Assembly (NCBI GenBank): GCA_032595685.2
Contig: CP159373.1
Coordinates: forward strand, 1,757,001 to 1,821,000
From: Candidatus Electrothrix aestuarii
GTDB taxonomy: Bacteria; Desulfobacterota; Desulfobulbia; Desulfobulbales; Desulfobulbaceae
Length of the DNA stretch: 64,000 bases
Direction: 5' to 3'
The position numbers and the translations under genes are program-made. Position 1 is the stretch's first letter. Every line of letters begins with the position of its first letter. Positions 51,101 through 59,487 of the stretch are shown here, in pieces. The notes beneath the pieces are model-generated. The model saw only the letters and a list, made by a program, of their open reading frames with translations, was not told where the DNA came from and made no database searches.

Positions 51101-51716
51101 GATTGATACCATCCGCATGGTTGCTGATGCAGATATCGCTGCCTTAGAAAATTGGCGGGAAGGACAGGCGGTCCGTATCGGAGGCCTGATTCAGCAGTAC
51201 AAGGAGCATATCTCCAAGAAGGGTGACCGGATGGCCTTTACGGTGTTGGAGGATATGAGTTCCAGCGTTGAGGTCATTGTTTTTCCTGAGACCTTTGCCC
51301 GGTGCTCTCAATTTCTTGGTAAGGACGAGCCCCTGATTGTCCTTGGTACTATCCAGCAGGGGGAGCGGGGTGCCAAGGTCATTGCGGAGGATATCTATCC
51401 GTTGGGTAAGGCAATGGAACAATTTACCGAGCAGGCTGCAATCCGTTTGCCTGCCGACAGAATCAGCAGGAATCAGCTTGTTGAGCTGAAGGAATTGATC
51501 TATCAATTCCACGGTGCCACCCCCATCAAGTTGACTCTTCATTTCGATGGGAGAGGTGAGGTGGATATCCTGCCCATGAAGGATATCACGGTTCGGCCAT
51601 GCCCGGATTTTTTCAATAAGGTCAAGGCCTCCTTTGGTCCGCGATGTTTGTCTATGCAGATGCGCCAGGCTGAGGTGCAGCGGAAGAAGCGATTCGGGGG
51701 AGGAAGAGACCGGTAG
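48195..51716 (+). CDS. dnaE: DNA polymerase III alpha subunit
   Basis: The replicative polymerase of 1173 residues. N-terminal PHP domain with LHVHTQYSMLDGAIR and VTDHGAMYGALEFY; C-family palm with GRGSGAGSLAAFCMSITDIDP and the catalytic aspartates in MPDFDVDF; then the fingers, a tandem HhH region and the OB fold (VRIGGLIQQYKEHISKKGDRMAFTVLED). ATG at 48195 gives the usual MTTPFVHLHVH start; the 37 codons before it open with TTG and look non-coding. A hypothetical gene follows without a gap. Confidence 0.97.
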   Translation: MTTPFVHLHVHTQYSMLDGAIRLGDLIDKTQSYGMNAVAVTDHGAMYGALEFYTKANKAGIKPLVGCEFYISETDHLIHDKSAGHNFHIVLLAMNETGYRNLMKLASIAQTAGFYYRPRIDRKLLFAHQEGLIALTACLHGEIPWTISHQGLGKAKEKALGLQQVFGDRLYFEIQENGIPEQRTVNDGLMELGNDLGIKLVATNDCHYLNREESYAHEVLLCIQTSKTINDANRFKFSTDELYFKPPDVMAEQFSYCPEALANTLEVAERCNLELEFNDHHFPIFPVPEGESLESLFEQACRDGLEQRLDHLRSLQEVSPELEQQYRDRLDMEIGVIQEMGFSGYFLIVADFINWAKSQKIPVGPGRGSGAGSLAAFCMSITDIDPIPYGLLFERFLNVERVSMPDFDVDFCKERRDEVIDYVRRRYGGDDHVAQIVAYGSMKARAVLRDVGRVLEVPLPVVDKIAKLVPDELKITLKKAIDKEPRLRDAMQQDPAVRELLTVAQTLEGLSRHKSTHAAGVVVSPKAMVEYLPVCVGSKKEILTQYDMKFTEMTGLIKFDFLGLKTLTVIDRALRLIKQDIGTEVDLSKIAMDDQRTYDLLCAGNSLGVFQLESDGMRELLIKMAPEQFTDLIALVALYRPGPLDSGMVDQFVETKHGRRPPEYPLPQIKPVLEETYGVIVYQEQVMKISNILASYSLGDADILRRAMGKKIPEVMEEERGKFMAGARGNNIPEEKAAYVFDLMAKFAGYGFNKSHSAAYALVAYHTAYLKAHYPAQFLAALLSCDVDNTDKVVKYINECKQMSIPVLPPDINESHKDFTVINDRVRFGLGAVKNVGGSALDSMIKEREENGPYTSLADFCGRVDSSKVNRKVLENLIKAGALDSLQVKRAQLMEVLDQALEQAKAVQRDRLSGQMNLFAVAGAGEGGNNQAAAEIKFPDMPEWPNLKRLSYEKETIGFFLTGHPLDGVIDTIRMVADADIAALENWREGQAVRIGGLIQQYKEHISKKGDRMAFTVLEDMSSSVEVIVFPETFARCSQFLGKDEPLIVLGTIQQGERGAKVIAEDIYPLGKAMEQFTEQAAIRLPADRISRNQLVELKELIYQFHGATPIKLTLHFDGRGEVDILPMKDITVRPCPDFFNKVKASFGPRCLSMQMRQAEVQRKKRFGGGRDR

Positions 51717-52640
51717 ATGAACGATTTTCAGCTCTACACAAAGCAATTCGTCACAGCGTGTAAAAGATCGCTCCAGAATGATTACAGGCAGTTTTATGAT
51801 GATTTTTTCGAGTACGGCAATAGCTCTGCGGAGACGGCCCTGTATTTCATACCGGGAATAAACGGGGTGCCCGGCCAGATACGATTTGCCCTGCCGAGCC
51901 TTATGAAAAGATACGGCACAGATATTTATGTGCGCTGCCTGAATGTCCCGGAGTTTTCTGCCAAGAATCCGATTTGGGAGAAATATAGTCTCGCCAATAT
52001 GGAGAGAAAACGGGCCCGGCTTATCAGCGATTTGAATGCCTTGGGGGAGCGATATAAACAGGTCAAGATAATCGTCTCAAGTAACGGTATCTATGATTTT
52101 ATGTTTGCCTTGCGTGGACTTGATCAGAGCCTGCTTGAAAAGTCTGTACTTTTTTGGGTTGCTGTTGCCCCGGACAGCTTCGATCCTACCCCTTGGGAGA
52201 AGTTTTTCTATCGGCTCAACGGATTCCAGGAGGATGGGCATAAGTGGTTTGCCGTACCCAATAGTAATATGTTGAAGATATTCAATCCTGAGGTGTCGGT
52301 ATGGCACCAGTGGAAGGGGAGGGGAATCACCAAGAAGTGGACCAAAACCGATATTGAGATGCGTTTTCGCTGCTTTGGCATGTTGTGGATGTATGTTTCC
52401 ATCAGCAGGTTTAATGAGATCCTCGCATATGTGCGCAAGGATGCCACCTTTCCGATAACAATCCCATCCTATATTCTCGCTGCGACGGCGGATGGGTATT
52501 GGCAGGGAAAACCGCAGTCAGAGATTACCAAGTTGATAGATCGTTATTTTGTCGACAAGGAAGTGCTGTATCGGAAGGCGTCCCATCTTTGGGTGCTTAC
52601 GCCTGATAATCTCGATGATCTTTTGGGGTTGGATAGGTAA
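51717..52640 (+). CDS. Hypothetical protein, possibly alpha/beta-hydrolase fold
   Basis: A 307-residue protein whose ATG directly follows the dnaE stop. I do not recognise the family. YFIPGINGVPGQIRFALPSLMKRYG resembles the first strand and oxyanion loop of an alpha/beta hydrolase. VKIIVSSNGIYDFMFAL could be a nucleophile elbow (S-S-N-G in place of G-x-S-x-G), and the end has a plausible acid and histidine region (ILAATADGYW; KASHLWVLTP). No signal peptide or membrane segment is seen. Confidence 0.45.
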   Translation: MNDFQLYTKQFVTACKRSLQNDYRQFYDDFFEYGNSSAETALYFIPGINGVPGQIRFALPSLMKRYGTDIYVRCLNVPEFSAKNPIWEKYSLANMERKRARLISDLNALGERYKQVKIIVSSNGIYDFMFALRGLDQSLLEKSVLFWVAVAPDSFDPTPWEKFFYRLNGFQEDGHKWFAVPNSNMLKIFNPEVSVWHQWKGRGITKKWTKTDIEMRFRCFGMLWMYVSISRFNEILAYVRKDATFPITIPSYILAATADGYWQGKPQSEITKLIDRYFVDKEVLYRKASHLWVLTPDNLDDLLGLDR

Positions 52641-52665
52641 TGTTACGTCTCGACTGATTGATCAG

Positions 52666-53715
52666 CTACTCGCCTCCGACCATTGAAAGATCACAAACCT
52701 CCAGCATGTATCGCCCATAGGAAAGCAGGCTTGCCACGAACAGATCATAGGAGCCGCTGTCCATAAAACTCACCGTCACATCCGCATCAAGACCGGTCAG
52801 CACCATATCGCCCCCTGCCGCAGGAACGATCACCTCCGGGCCGAGCGATCCTTTCAGGGGGCCAACCGCAAGGGTGATCTGATCATCTGCCCTGTAAATC
52901 GCCTCAAACCTGCACATCACCTGCTCCCCGGTATAGCTGCTCACCTTCAGCGGCCCATCCGTATCATCTCCAACAACAAATAACTTGGGCTGTGCCGCCG
53001 TGACCACGTTGGTGGACCGCAGGTGGTTGGCATATTCACCTGTGCGCAGTTGTCCATTCTTGCTGTATCGCGACCGCACCGCAATGGTCTTCTCAACATT
53101 CGGGGGAGTTGCCTGTACTGCGCCGAAATCAGGGGTAATGATGATTTTTGAGGGATTGTTGAGGCTGATCTTCTCCTGCTGCACGATGTGGCCGTCAGCA
53201 TCGGTCAGGAACACGCCCTGCGTCGGGTCTGCTTCGTCAAAGCCGATATTGGAGCCGTCCAGACAGAACCCGTAGTCCGCGCGAATCCAGTTCTGAAGCT
53301 TAGTATTTGTGTCATACGCCCCGCCGATATCAGGAGACTTTTTTGAATACGGAAGCCGCTCGTATTTCGCCTGCTGTGCTACGTCCTGCTTCAGTACCAC
53401 GGAAGGCCTGGCTTTAACGTCAACACAGTCGGGCGGCAGGTCGTCAGTGGGCAGATCCAGGCGAGCAGGCAGGGTGGTGACAAAAGAGACAAACCCGGAC
53501 AGATTGATGGTGTTGCCGTCAGCAAGCTGGCGGATCACCTCCTCCCTGAATGCCTCAAGAACCGCTTTGGCAGTATCTATCGGGATGGTCGGGTTATGCA
53601 GATGGATTTGCTTTGCCAGAGCATCATAGTCCAGGGTTTTGCGGGCAATCGGTCGTGCAGTGGATGACGGAGGATTTGTCAGGTAGTTTTGGATGATCTT
53701 GTATTGAATCGGCAT
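52666..53715 (-). CDS. HU-like DNA-binding domain protein with DUF4469-like C-terminal domain
   Basis: A 349-residue protein behind an AAGGAG site. Residues 1-125 form a diverged HU/IHF-like domain (YDALAKQIHLHNPTIPIDTA, LADGNTINLSGFVSFV). The middle and C-terminal parts hold beta-rich Ig-like modules; IAVRSRYSKNGQLRTGEYANHL matches the DUF4469 pattern seen after HU-like domains in Bacteroidetes and some Desulfobacterota proteins. Function is unknown; DNA binding is inferred. Array C (53.84-53.98 kb) lies about 130-260 bp upstream of the start. It is convergent with the gene after dnaE. Confidence 0.7.
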   Translation of the reverse strand: MPIQYKIIQNYLTNPPSSTARPIARKTLDYDALAKQIHLHNPTIPIDTAKAVLEAFREEVIRQLADGNTINLSGFVSFVTTLPARLDLPTDDLPPDCVDVKARPSVVLKQDVAQQAKYERLPYSKKSPDIGGAYDTNTKLQNWIRADYGFCLDGSNIGFDEADPTQGVFLTDADGHIVQQEKISLNNPSKIIITPDFGAVQATPPNVEKTIAVRSRYSKNGQLRTGEYANHLRSTNVVTAAQPKLFVVGDDTDGPLKVSSYTGEQVMCRFEAIYRADDQITLAVGPLKGSLGPEVIVPAAGGDMVLTGLDADVTVSFMDSGSYDLFVASLLSYGRYMLEVCDLSMVGGE

Positions 53716-53842
53716 AACGTGCTCCTTGTGTTGAAGGGATATATTTTATACCGGCTTATCGGTACGGCCTGTTTTCAAAGTAAAACTTCCGAACAGAGAG
53801 CGCAACAAGTAATATCGGATTATCCTGACCAGTATGTCCGGT

Positions 53843-53976
53843 TGATCAAATGCATGGTCGCGTGTCTCTCCTGAGCATGGTCATCGTTTGGTTCCGAGCA
53901 TGGTCATCGTCCGACCCTCAGCATGCTCACCGTTTGATTCCGAGCATGGTCATCGTTAGACTCCGAGCATGCTCGG
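53843..53976. repeat. Tandem repeat array C, 23-bp period, upstream of the HU-like/DUF4469 gene
   Basis: Units start at 53873, 53896, 53919, 53942 and 53965 (the last partial), consensus GAGCATGGTCATCGTTTGAT plus TCC, each with the near-palindrome GAGCATGGTC or GAGCATGCTC. A leader GATCAAATGCATGG (53843) precedes them. The unit CGACCCTCAGCATGCTCACC plus GTT matches a unit of array A at 20 or more of 23 positions, and the leader matches too. There are no spacers, so it is not CRISPR. The rest of the 455-bp gap (53716-54170) is AT-rich with no other feature seen. Confidence 0.9.
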
Positions 53977-54170
53977 AGATGTTACGAATGCAGGGGTTCG
54001 TGTGCAGTGGGACTGGTGGGGTGGGGAAAAGAATAAAGCAGAGCATGCTATCAATATAGATACTTTTTAAAAAGTCAAAGTTCTATGCTTGCTTATTTAG
54101 GTTAAAATGTTTAAATTATTAATTCTATAACTATTTTATATATTGGCACAGAGAAGGATGAGGATATTTT

Positions 54171-54677
54171 ATGGGATTATATGAGATTTTAAGTTTGTTA
54201 GTATCTGCTTTAACGCCACTCATTGTCTTAGCCCTTGGGTTACTGATCAATAAAAATCTGGAAAAGAGTAAATTAGCCTATCTACAAGATAAAGAATGGC
54301 AGGTACGCTGGGCTGAAACTTTTTTAACTAGAGCTATAAAGTTTGAGGAAAATATTTCTGTTATTGTTACTTCTCTATCTCGATTACAGCATATGCCGCA
54401 AGAGCAGGATAAAAAAGGTAAAAGTGAAGAGGAAATAGTTAGATCTATTGATCAGGGGATTAATAATCTTCTGTACTTAGAGTGGGATATTCAAAATTTT
54501 GCGCAGTTTGCGGACGATGGTAAGGAGGTGATAGATAAAGGCAAGGAGCTTACAAAAAAAATCAATACTATGTTACGAGAGAAAAAAGGAAATTTTGAAG
54601 ATATTAGGAAGATACAGTTTGAATACAATAAAGCTGTAAGAAGAGCTCATAGTCAGATGTTAAAGGCGAAGGAATAA
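54171..54677 (+). CDS. Hypothetical membrane-anchored helical protein, AT-rich
   Basis: A 168-residue protein with one N-terminal membrane segment (ILSLLVSALTPLIVLALGLLI) followed by a long, charged, helical, probably coiled-coil part. No family is recognised. Its base composition is clearly more AT-rich than neighbouring genes, as are its flanks, which suggests acquisition by transfer. It lies between a tandem-repeat array and a group of toxin remnants. A spaced AGAAGGATGAGG purine tract precedes the ATG. Confidence 0.6.
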   Translation: MGLYEILSLLVSALTPLIVLALGLLINKNLEKSKLAYLQDKEWQVRWAETFLTRAIKFEENISVIVTSLSRLQHMPQEQDKKGKSEEEIVRSIDQGINNLLYLEWDIQNFAQFADDGKEVIDKGKELTKKINTMLREKKGNFEDIRKIQFEYNKAVRRAHSQMLKAKE

Positions 54678-54811
54678 GCCTTATAGGAAGCATATCATGC
54701 ACTATTTTGGTGCCAGGGGATCCCCTGCTTGGCGGCTTACCGTTTGGCGGAATGGCTATCCTGAGTCTATATTACCGGATCATCATGAAATCACAATAAA
54801 TCGGAAAGCAG

Positions 54812-54874
54812 ATGAAGTTTGAGTGGGATAAGAATAAAGAGAAAGTTAATATCCAAAAACAGTATCCAAAGTAA
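54812..54874 (+). pseudogene. BrnT-type toxin N-terminal remnant
   Basis: An ATG at 54812 begins MKFEWDKNKEKVNIQKQ, which matches the conserved start of BrnT ribonuclease toxins (KFEWDxNKxxxNxxKH), then stops after 20 residues. No BrnA antitoxin is found. An unrecognised 41-codon frame at 54697-54822 precedes it and may also be debris. The surrounding 54678-55170 gap otherwise holds only a REP-like relic (next entry) and no gene I can support. Confidence 0.5.
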
Positions 54875-54973
54875 AGATAGAGACTTCTCTTTAAGTAAAA
54901 CTATCAATTCACTCATCAGGAAGGATATTGAAATCTCAAAAGAGTTGACATAGTAGCTTTGCAGGGCTGCATT

Positions 54974-55009
54974 CACGGGGCTATTATCGGTTGTCCCTAC
55001 GGGACACGG
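54974..55009. repeat. Degenerate REP-type repeat
   Basis: CACGGGGCTATTATCGG is followed by GTCCCTACGGGAC, matching the linker and second stem of the REP modules beside the RAYT gene (GGGCTATTTTCGTTCGTCCC, GGGAC). The first stem is lost. Confidence 0.6.
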
Positions 55010-55170
55010 AAGGAAAAGCGTCCCTTGGGCGTCAGCATATTTATTTCGTGGAAGATATATCTGCTACAGGATACCGGGGGTGGGATGGCCGGAGGCACCC
55101 GGACCAGTGAAAGAAAGAAGAAAAAGAAGCCGGAGGAGCATGATGTCTGACTCCTCCTCCGGCCCGCTGC

Positions 55171-58100
55171 TTAACTCCCCCGAATCAACTCCAACAACTC
55201 ATCCGCACTGATGCGTGCCCCTGCATCGGTGCCTTCCAGCAGGGAGTTGGCCAGGTTCCGTTTTTCATGATGGAGCTGGACGATCTTCTCCTCAATGGTA
55301 TCCGTTGTCACCAGACGATACACCGTCACTGGCCGTTTCTGCCCGATACGATGGGCGCGGTCCGCAGCCTGATCTTCCACCGCCGGATTCCACCAGGGGT
55401 CCATATGGATAACATAGTCGGCAGCCGTCAGGTTCAGTCCCAAGCCACCAGCCTTGAGGCTGATCAGGAAGAGATCCCCTTCGCCAGCCTGAAAGGCATC
55501 CACGCGCTTGATGCGTTCCTTTGCCGGGGTGGTTCCGTCCAGGTACTGGTAGGAGATACCCTCCTTATCAAGATGTTCCCGAATCAGGGCAAGATGGCCG
55601 GTAAACTGGCTGAAGACCAAGGCCTTATGGCGTGACTCCAGGAGCTCCTCCACCACCTCGGCAAAGACCTGAAGCTTGCTGGAGGAAATCTTGCTGTTCT
55701 CGTCAATGAGCTTGGGATTACAGCAGGCCCGGCGCAGGCGCATGATCTCAGCAAGGATCTGGAGATGGCGCCCACTCTTCTGGCCATTGCTTTCGATATT
55801 CTCGATGGCCTGTTGCCGAATGGCCTCGTAGAACTGCATCTCGGATTTCTTCATCTCCACCCGCAGGGTGATCTCTGTTCGAGGCGGCAGCTCATCCAGG
55901 ACCTCGGATTTAATGCGACGGAGCATAAAGGGCCGGATCAGCTTTTTCAGCTGGCGGCGGGCCGCCTGGTCCTGGTGCTTTTCAATAGGGATACCAAAGC
56001 GGCTATTGAATTGCTTATAGGTACCGAGCAGGCCACGGTTGATAAAGTTAAAGAGGTTCCATAACTCTCCCAGGTGGTTCTCGATAGGGGTACCGGTGGT
56101 GATCAGCCGGAACTTGGCCCTCAGGCGCATGGAGGCCTTAGAACGCTTGGTTGCTGCATTCTTGATGGACTGGGCCTCATCCAGAACCACGGTTTGCCAG
56201 GAAATTGTTTCCAGGAGATCCACCTCCTGCTGGAGCAGGGTATAACTGGTGATGAGGATATCCCGTTTTCCCAGGTTCTGGACAATGGCTTTACGGTCGT
56301 CCATCCCGGAAAGGGTTTTCAGGGTCAGGGTTGGGGCAAAGCGAGCCACTTCCTGCTCCCAGTTGAGACAAACCGAGGTAGGGGCGATAACTAGGCTGGG
56401 ACCATTTTCCGCCCGATCCAGAATGACCGCGATGGACTGTAAGGTCTTACCAAGGCCCATATCGTCTGCAAGGCAACCACCGACTCCCAGGTGAGCCAGG
56501 CGGGCCATCCAGATATACCCCTCGGCCTGGTAATCGCGCAACTCTGCCTGTAAGGTGGAGGGAACCTCTGGAACGAAGTTTTGCACATAGTTTATGCGTT
56601 TCAGCTGCTCTCGCCAGCCCTCATCAGCCTCGGTGTTGGCCTGTTGGGTCAAATCTTCCAGAGCCAGGGCCGCCAAGGGATGGACCTGTATCTCATCATC
56701 TCCGGTATCCTTAGTCCCTTTGGCATCCCCGAACTGGATCAGGTCTTCCAGGCGATCCCGGAATTCCTGGGTCAGCGCAAGGAACTGTCCTTTGCCCAGG
56801 GGAATAAAGCGGCTATGGGATTCACGGATTTTATCCAGCAGGGATTTCAGGTCGATAACCTCATCCTGATCCACCTTGACATGGCCGGACAGGGCAAACC
56901 AGTTCTGTTGCGAGGTGCGGATATTGAGGTTGAGTTGATTCACTCCAGCTCGTCTGCGCACAGCCAGTTTTTCTCCCTCTGGCCACTCCAGCACCACCCG
57001 ATCCCGAATTTCCTCCAGCTCCAACAGGGCCTGGAGGCATTCTTCAGGGTCCAGCATATGCCATTCCCGGTCGTTTTCCTGCTCCAGGTCTACTGCCAGG
57101 TCAAGGATCGGACAGCTCTCTTCCACCTCGCGAGCCTTTTCCTCTTCAAGAAGCAGGTTTCTTCGGGTCTGCATCCTCCGGCTATTAACTTCAGCCATGA
57201 GGTTGGCAACCCCGGCTCCGGGCTTCAGGTAGGGACCGCGTCGGGAGAAGGGTTGAACAAACATCTCCAGGCGGAAACCGCTTCCGTACGGAATAATGTG
57301 GAGATGAATAGTAGAGTCGGCCTCGACAACCTGTACGCCTTGCTTGGCTGTCCCCACATTGATGGAGGAGTGGACTGTCATAAATGAGGCAACATTTCCT
57401 ATGACATCAAGCATCTGAGCGCTTGCTGAAATCGGGATACCCTCACTTTGCATTTCATCGCGATTAATTATTTCAGCAACCCTTCGGTGTTCATCGCTTA
57501 TCTCCATAATGCGAAAGCGGGTAGGAGTTTCAGGCCAGACAGCCACCTTTCCTTCGCCGATATCCTGGAGAAAATGAATAAAAAGATGCTCGTCTTTCTC
57601 TTCAACCATCAGTTCTGGCTCACCTGCCACAATTTCCACAGGGATGCTTCCTGACTTTTCAAGAAAAACATACGGGTGACCAATCAAGGCAGGCAATGCT
57701 TCGTCCATTTCAAACTCACACCCACCATTGCGGGAGTTAACATCACCGACCTGGCGTAAGGCAGCGCAAATTTTCGTGTCCTGCTCGGTGAGAAAGTCAA
57801 AATCCTCTGGTTGCATGAGTCGATTAAGGCCTATTCCCCGGCCTTTGCTCCATTTTCCTGCCCCCTTTCGCCTTTGCTCCTTGGCTGATAGCTGTAGATT
57901 CTCGCCGTCAAAATGGACCAGCCAGACCAAACGACTGGTTTTTTCCGGCTTCTGGGAGCGGCTGGTCACCGTGATAAGATCTTGAAGGCTCTGCTTCCAG
58001 GAGGTGGTATCTGTGGAGACAATATGGACGATAGAGGTGCAGCTGTGCTTCTTACGCAGTTTTTTTGTAGCCTCAGCAAGATCTTGTTGGCTGGAATCTA

Positions 58101-59355
58101 AGGTACTCAGCAGCTCGGCACTCTCCATAGCCAACCAGAAAAAGCTGTTTTCTTGGGCCTGTTGGTAGAGCGAGAGGAGTTCGGTGCGAAATTCTTCAGG
58201 TATTTCCACGCCCATCCAGTACAGGGCAAGAACGGCTATCAGAGAGCTGATCCCGCGTTCATCAGCCTTGAGTTGGTCTGTCAGTACCCGCATGTCTGGC
58301 AGGGTGCCATCGACACTGCGCACATAGGCATCAAGAAAGCGGAAGGGGACTTCTTCCGAGCAGCCCTTGCAGCGTTCCAGAACCAAGGCAACAGAACGCC
58401 GGATGAGAATGCGGTCTTTTTCCGTGTTGCGGATCAAGAGAGAAAAAATGCAAAAGAGGCCTGTTATGTTGAAGAAAAAGGTTCCTTCCGGTCCAGCGTA
58501 TTTATTCAGTTGGACAAGGTCCTGCTCAAAGAGTTCCAGGGCCTTGTTGACCTCTCCCTGTAAAAAGGCAAGGGTGCCAGCAAAACCGGAGCCCTGAAAG
58601 GCATCGGCACGGTCTTGGAGCAGCGTCTCAAGCTTACTGAAATTTCCCTGCAAGAGATAATACCCTGCCAGCATGCGGTGGAAAGGCACCCGTTCATCCT
58701 CGGACAGGGTCATGCCCTCCTCATCTTCAAGATAGGCAATGACAGCGGGAAAATGGCTGGCAGTATCCATCGCGTACTTAATAATAGTGTTCAGCAGGAA
58801 GAACTGCTGAAAACCGGGCAAACCGCCGAACCATTCTGCGTCAAAATGCCGGGCAATGACGCGGACTGACGGGGGCTCAGGGCCGATATGCTCCCGGCCA
58901 TGCTGTTCCAGAAAGGTGACAGCCTCGTCAACTTTGTCGAAATCCTCAGAGTACAGACCAATACGGAATTGACGCAAAGCCCGTTGGCAACGGGTGGCCC
59001 ATTTCCCGTATAAGTAGGAAACTGGCGCATTTTTTTCAATCAATGCGGCCAGGTCTGCAAAACGTCCCTCTGTGACAGCCTGACGGGTGAGTTGTTCCGC
59101 CAAGTGGGGTGGACATTGATTGAGTTCATTGAGGTATCCCTGCTTACGAAGCCCGTTGATGGTCGACTCCAGCTCATTACTGGTTAAGCGATGAACCTCT
59201 GGTATAGAAATATCTGTTTCCGCTAAGCAATTGCCGAGAAAGGTCGTTGATACTGGTTCATAAACAATTGAAATAAATTGAAGGATAAACTGCTCAAACA
59301 GGGGGAGTGTCTGGACAGGAGGCAGTTGCTCTTTTGTTGAATTTGGCACGGACAT
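55171..59355 (-). CDS. SNF2-family DEAD/DEAH-box helicase (translocase) with long N-terminal region
   Basis: A 1394-residue protein. The C-terminal 464 residues form a complete SNF2 motor: LADDMGLGKT (Walker A, about 965-972), VVLDEAQSIKN (motif II), TTGTPIENHLGELWNLFNF, ALVFSQFTGH, LISLKAGGLGLNLTAADYVIH and AADRAHRIGQKRPVTVYRLV. The N-terminal 930 residues are mostly helical with no confident domain, and residues of about 750-920 resemble the SNF2-associated region common in bacterial members. It could remodel RNA polymerase or DNA-protein complexes; similar proteins occur both in housekeeping and in phage-defence loci. Here it is alone between an accessory patch and ppiD. Confidence 0.88.
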   Translation of the reverse strand: MSVPNSTKEQLPPVQTLPLFEQFILQFISIVYEPVSTTFLGNCLAETDISIPEVHRLTSNELESTINGLRKQGYLNELNQCPPHLAEQLTRQAVTEGRFADLAALIEKNAPVSYLYGKWATRCQRALRQFRIGLYSEDFDKVDEAVTFLEQHGREHIGPEPPSVRVIARHFDAEWFGGLPGFQQFFLLNTIIKYAMDTASHFPAVIAYLEDEEGMTLSEDERVPFHRMLAGYYLLQGNFSKLETLLQDRADAFQGSGFAGTLAFLQGEVNKALELFEQDLVQLNKYAGPEGTFFFNITGLFCIFSLLIRNTEKDRILIRRSVALVLERCKGCSEEVPFRFLDAYVRSVDGTLPDMRVLTDQLKADERGISSLIAVLALYWMGVEIPEEFRTELLSLYQQAQENSFFWLAMESAELLSTLDSSQQDLAEATKKLRKKHSCTSIVHIVSTDTTSWKQSLQDLITVTSRSQKPEKTSRLVWLVHFDGENLQLSAKEQRRKGAGKWSKGRGIGLNRLMQPEDFDFLTEQDTKICAALRQVGDVNSRNGGCEFEMDEALPALIGHPYVFLEKSGSIPVEIVAGEPELMVEEKDEHLFIHFLQDIGEGKVAVWPETPTRFRIMEISDEHRRVAEIINRDEMQSEGIPISASAQMLDVIGNVASFMTVHSSINVGTAKQGVQVVEADSTIHLHIIPYGSGFRLEMFVQPFSRRGPYLKPGAGVANLMAEVNSRRMQTRRNLLLEEEKAREVEESCPILDLAVDLEQENDREWHMLDPEECLQALLELEEIRDRVVLEWPEGEKLAVRRRAGVNQLNLNIRTSQQNWFALSGHVKVDQDEVIDLKSLLDKIRESHSRFIPLGKGQFLALTQEFRDRLEDLIQFGDAKGTKDTGDDEIQVHPLAALALEDLTQQANTEADEGWREQLKRINYVQNFVPEVPSTLQAELRDYQAEGYIWMARLAHLGVGGCLADDMGLGKTLQSIAVILDRAENGPSLVIAPTSVCLNWEQEVARFAPTLTLKTLSGMDDRKAIVQNLGKRDILITSYTLLQQEVDLLETISWQTVVLDEAQSIKNAATKRSKASMRLRAKFRLITTGTPIENHLGELWNLFNFINRGLLGTYKQFNSRFGIPIEKHQDQAARRQLKKLIRPFMLRRIKSEVLDELPPRTEITLRVEMKKSEMQFYEAIRQQAIENIESNGQKSGRHLQILAEIMRLRRACCNPKLIDENSKISSSKLQVFAEVVEELLESRHKALVFSQFTGHLALIREHLDKEGISYQYLDGTTPAKERIKRVDAFQAGEGDLFLISLKAGGLGLNLTAADYVIHMDPWWNPAVEDQAADRAHRIGQKRPVTVYRLVTTDTIEEKIVQLHHEKRNLANSLLEGTDAGARISADELLELIRGS

Positions 59356-59420
59356 GTCTTTCTTTGCAGGAAGAGAGGTAACTTGTTGTCTTTGCGTTTA
59401 ATGAGAAAAATATTAAACAC

Positions 59421-59459
59421 CCCAAAAAATAACAGACGGAGTTTTCGGCCCCGTCTGTC
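59421..59459 (-). terminator. Intrinsic terminator after the ppiD-type gene
   Basis: On the minus strand ACAGACGGGG pairs with (C)TCCGTCTGT around a short loop and is followed by TATTTTTTGG. It lies 28 bp after the stop at 59488 and before the SNF2 gene, so the two genes are probably separate units. Confidence 0.8.
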
Positions 59460-59487
59460 TCTCCATCATAGCTCTGGAGTTGAAGAA

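Noticed and set aside
54959-55150. 63-codon frame ending in a lysine-rich stretch
   Set aside because: It covers a REP-type relic and low-complexity sequence, lacks a convincing ribosome site, and matches nothing recognised.
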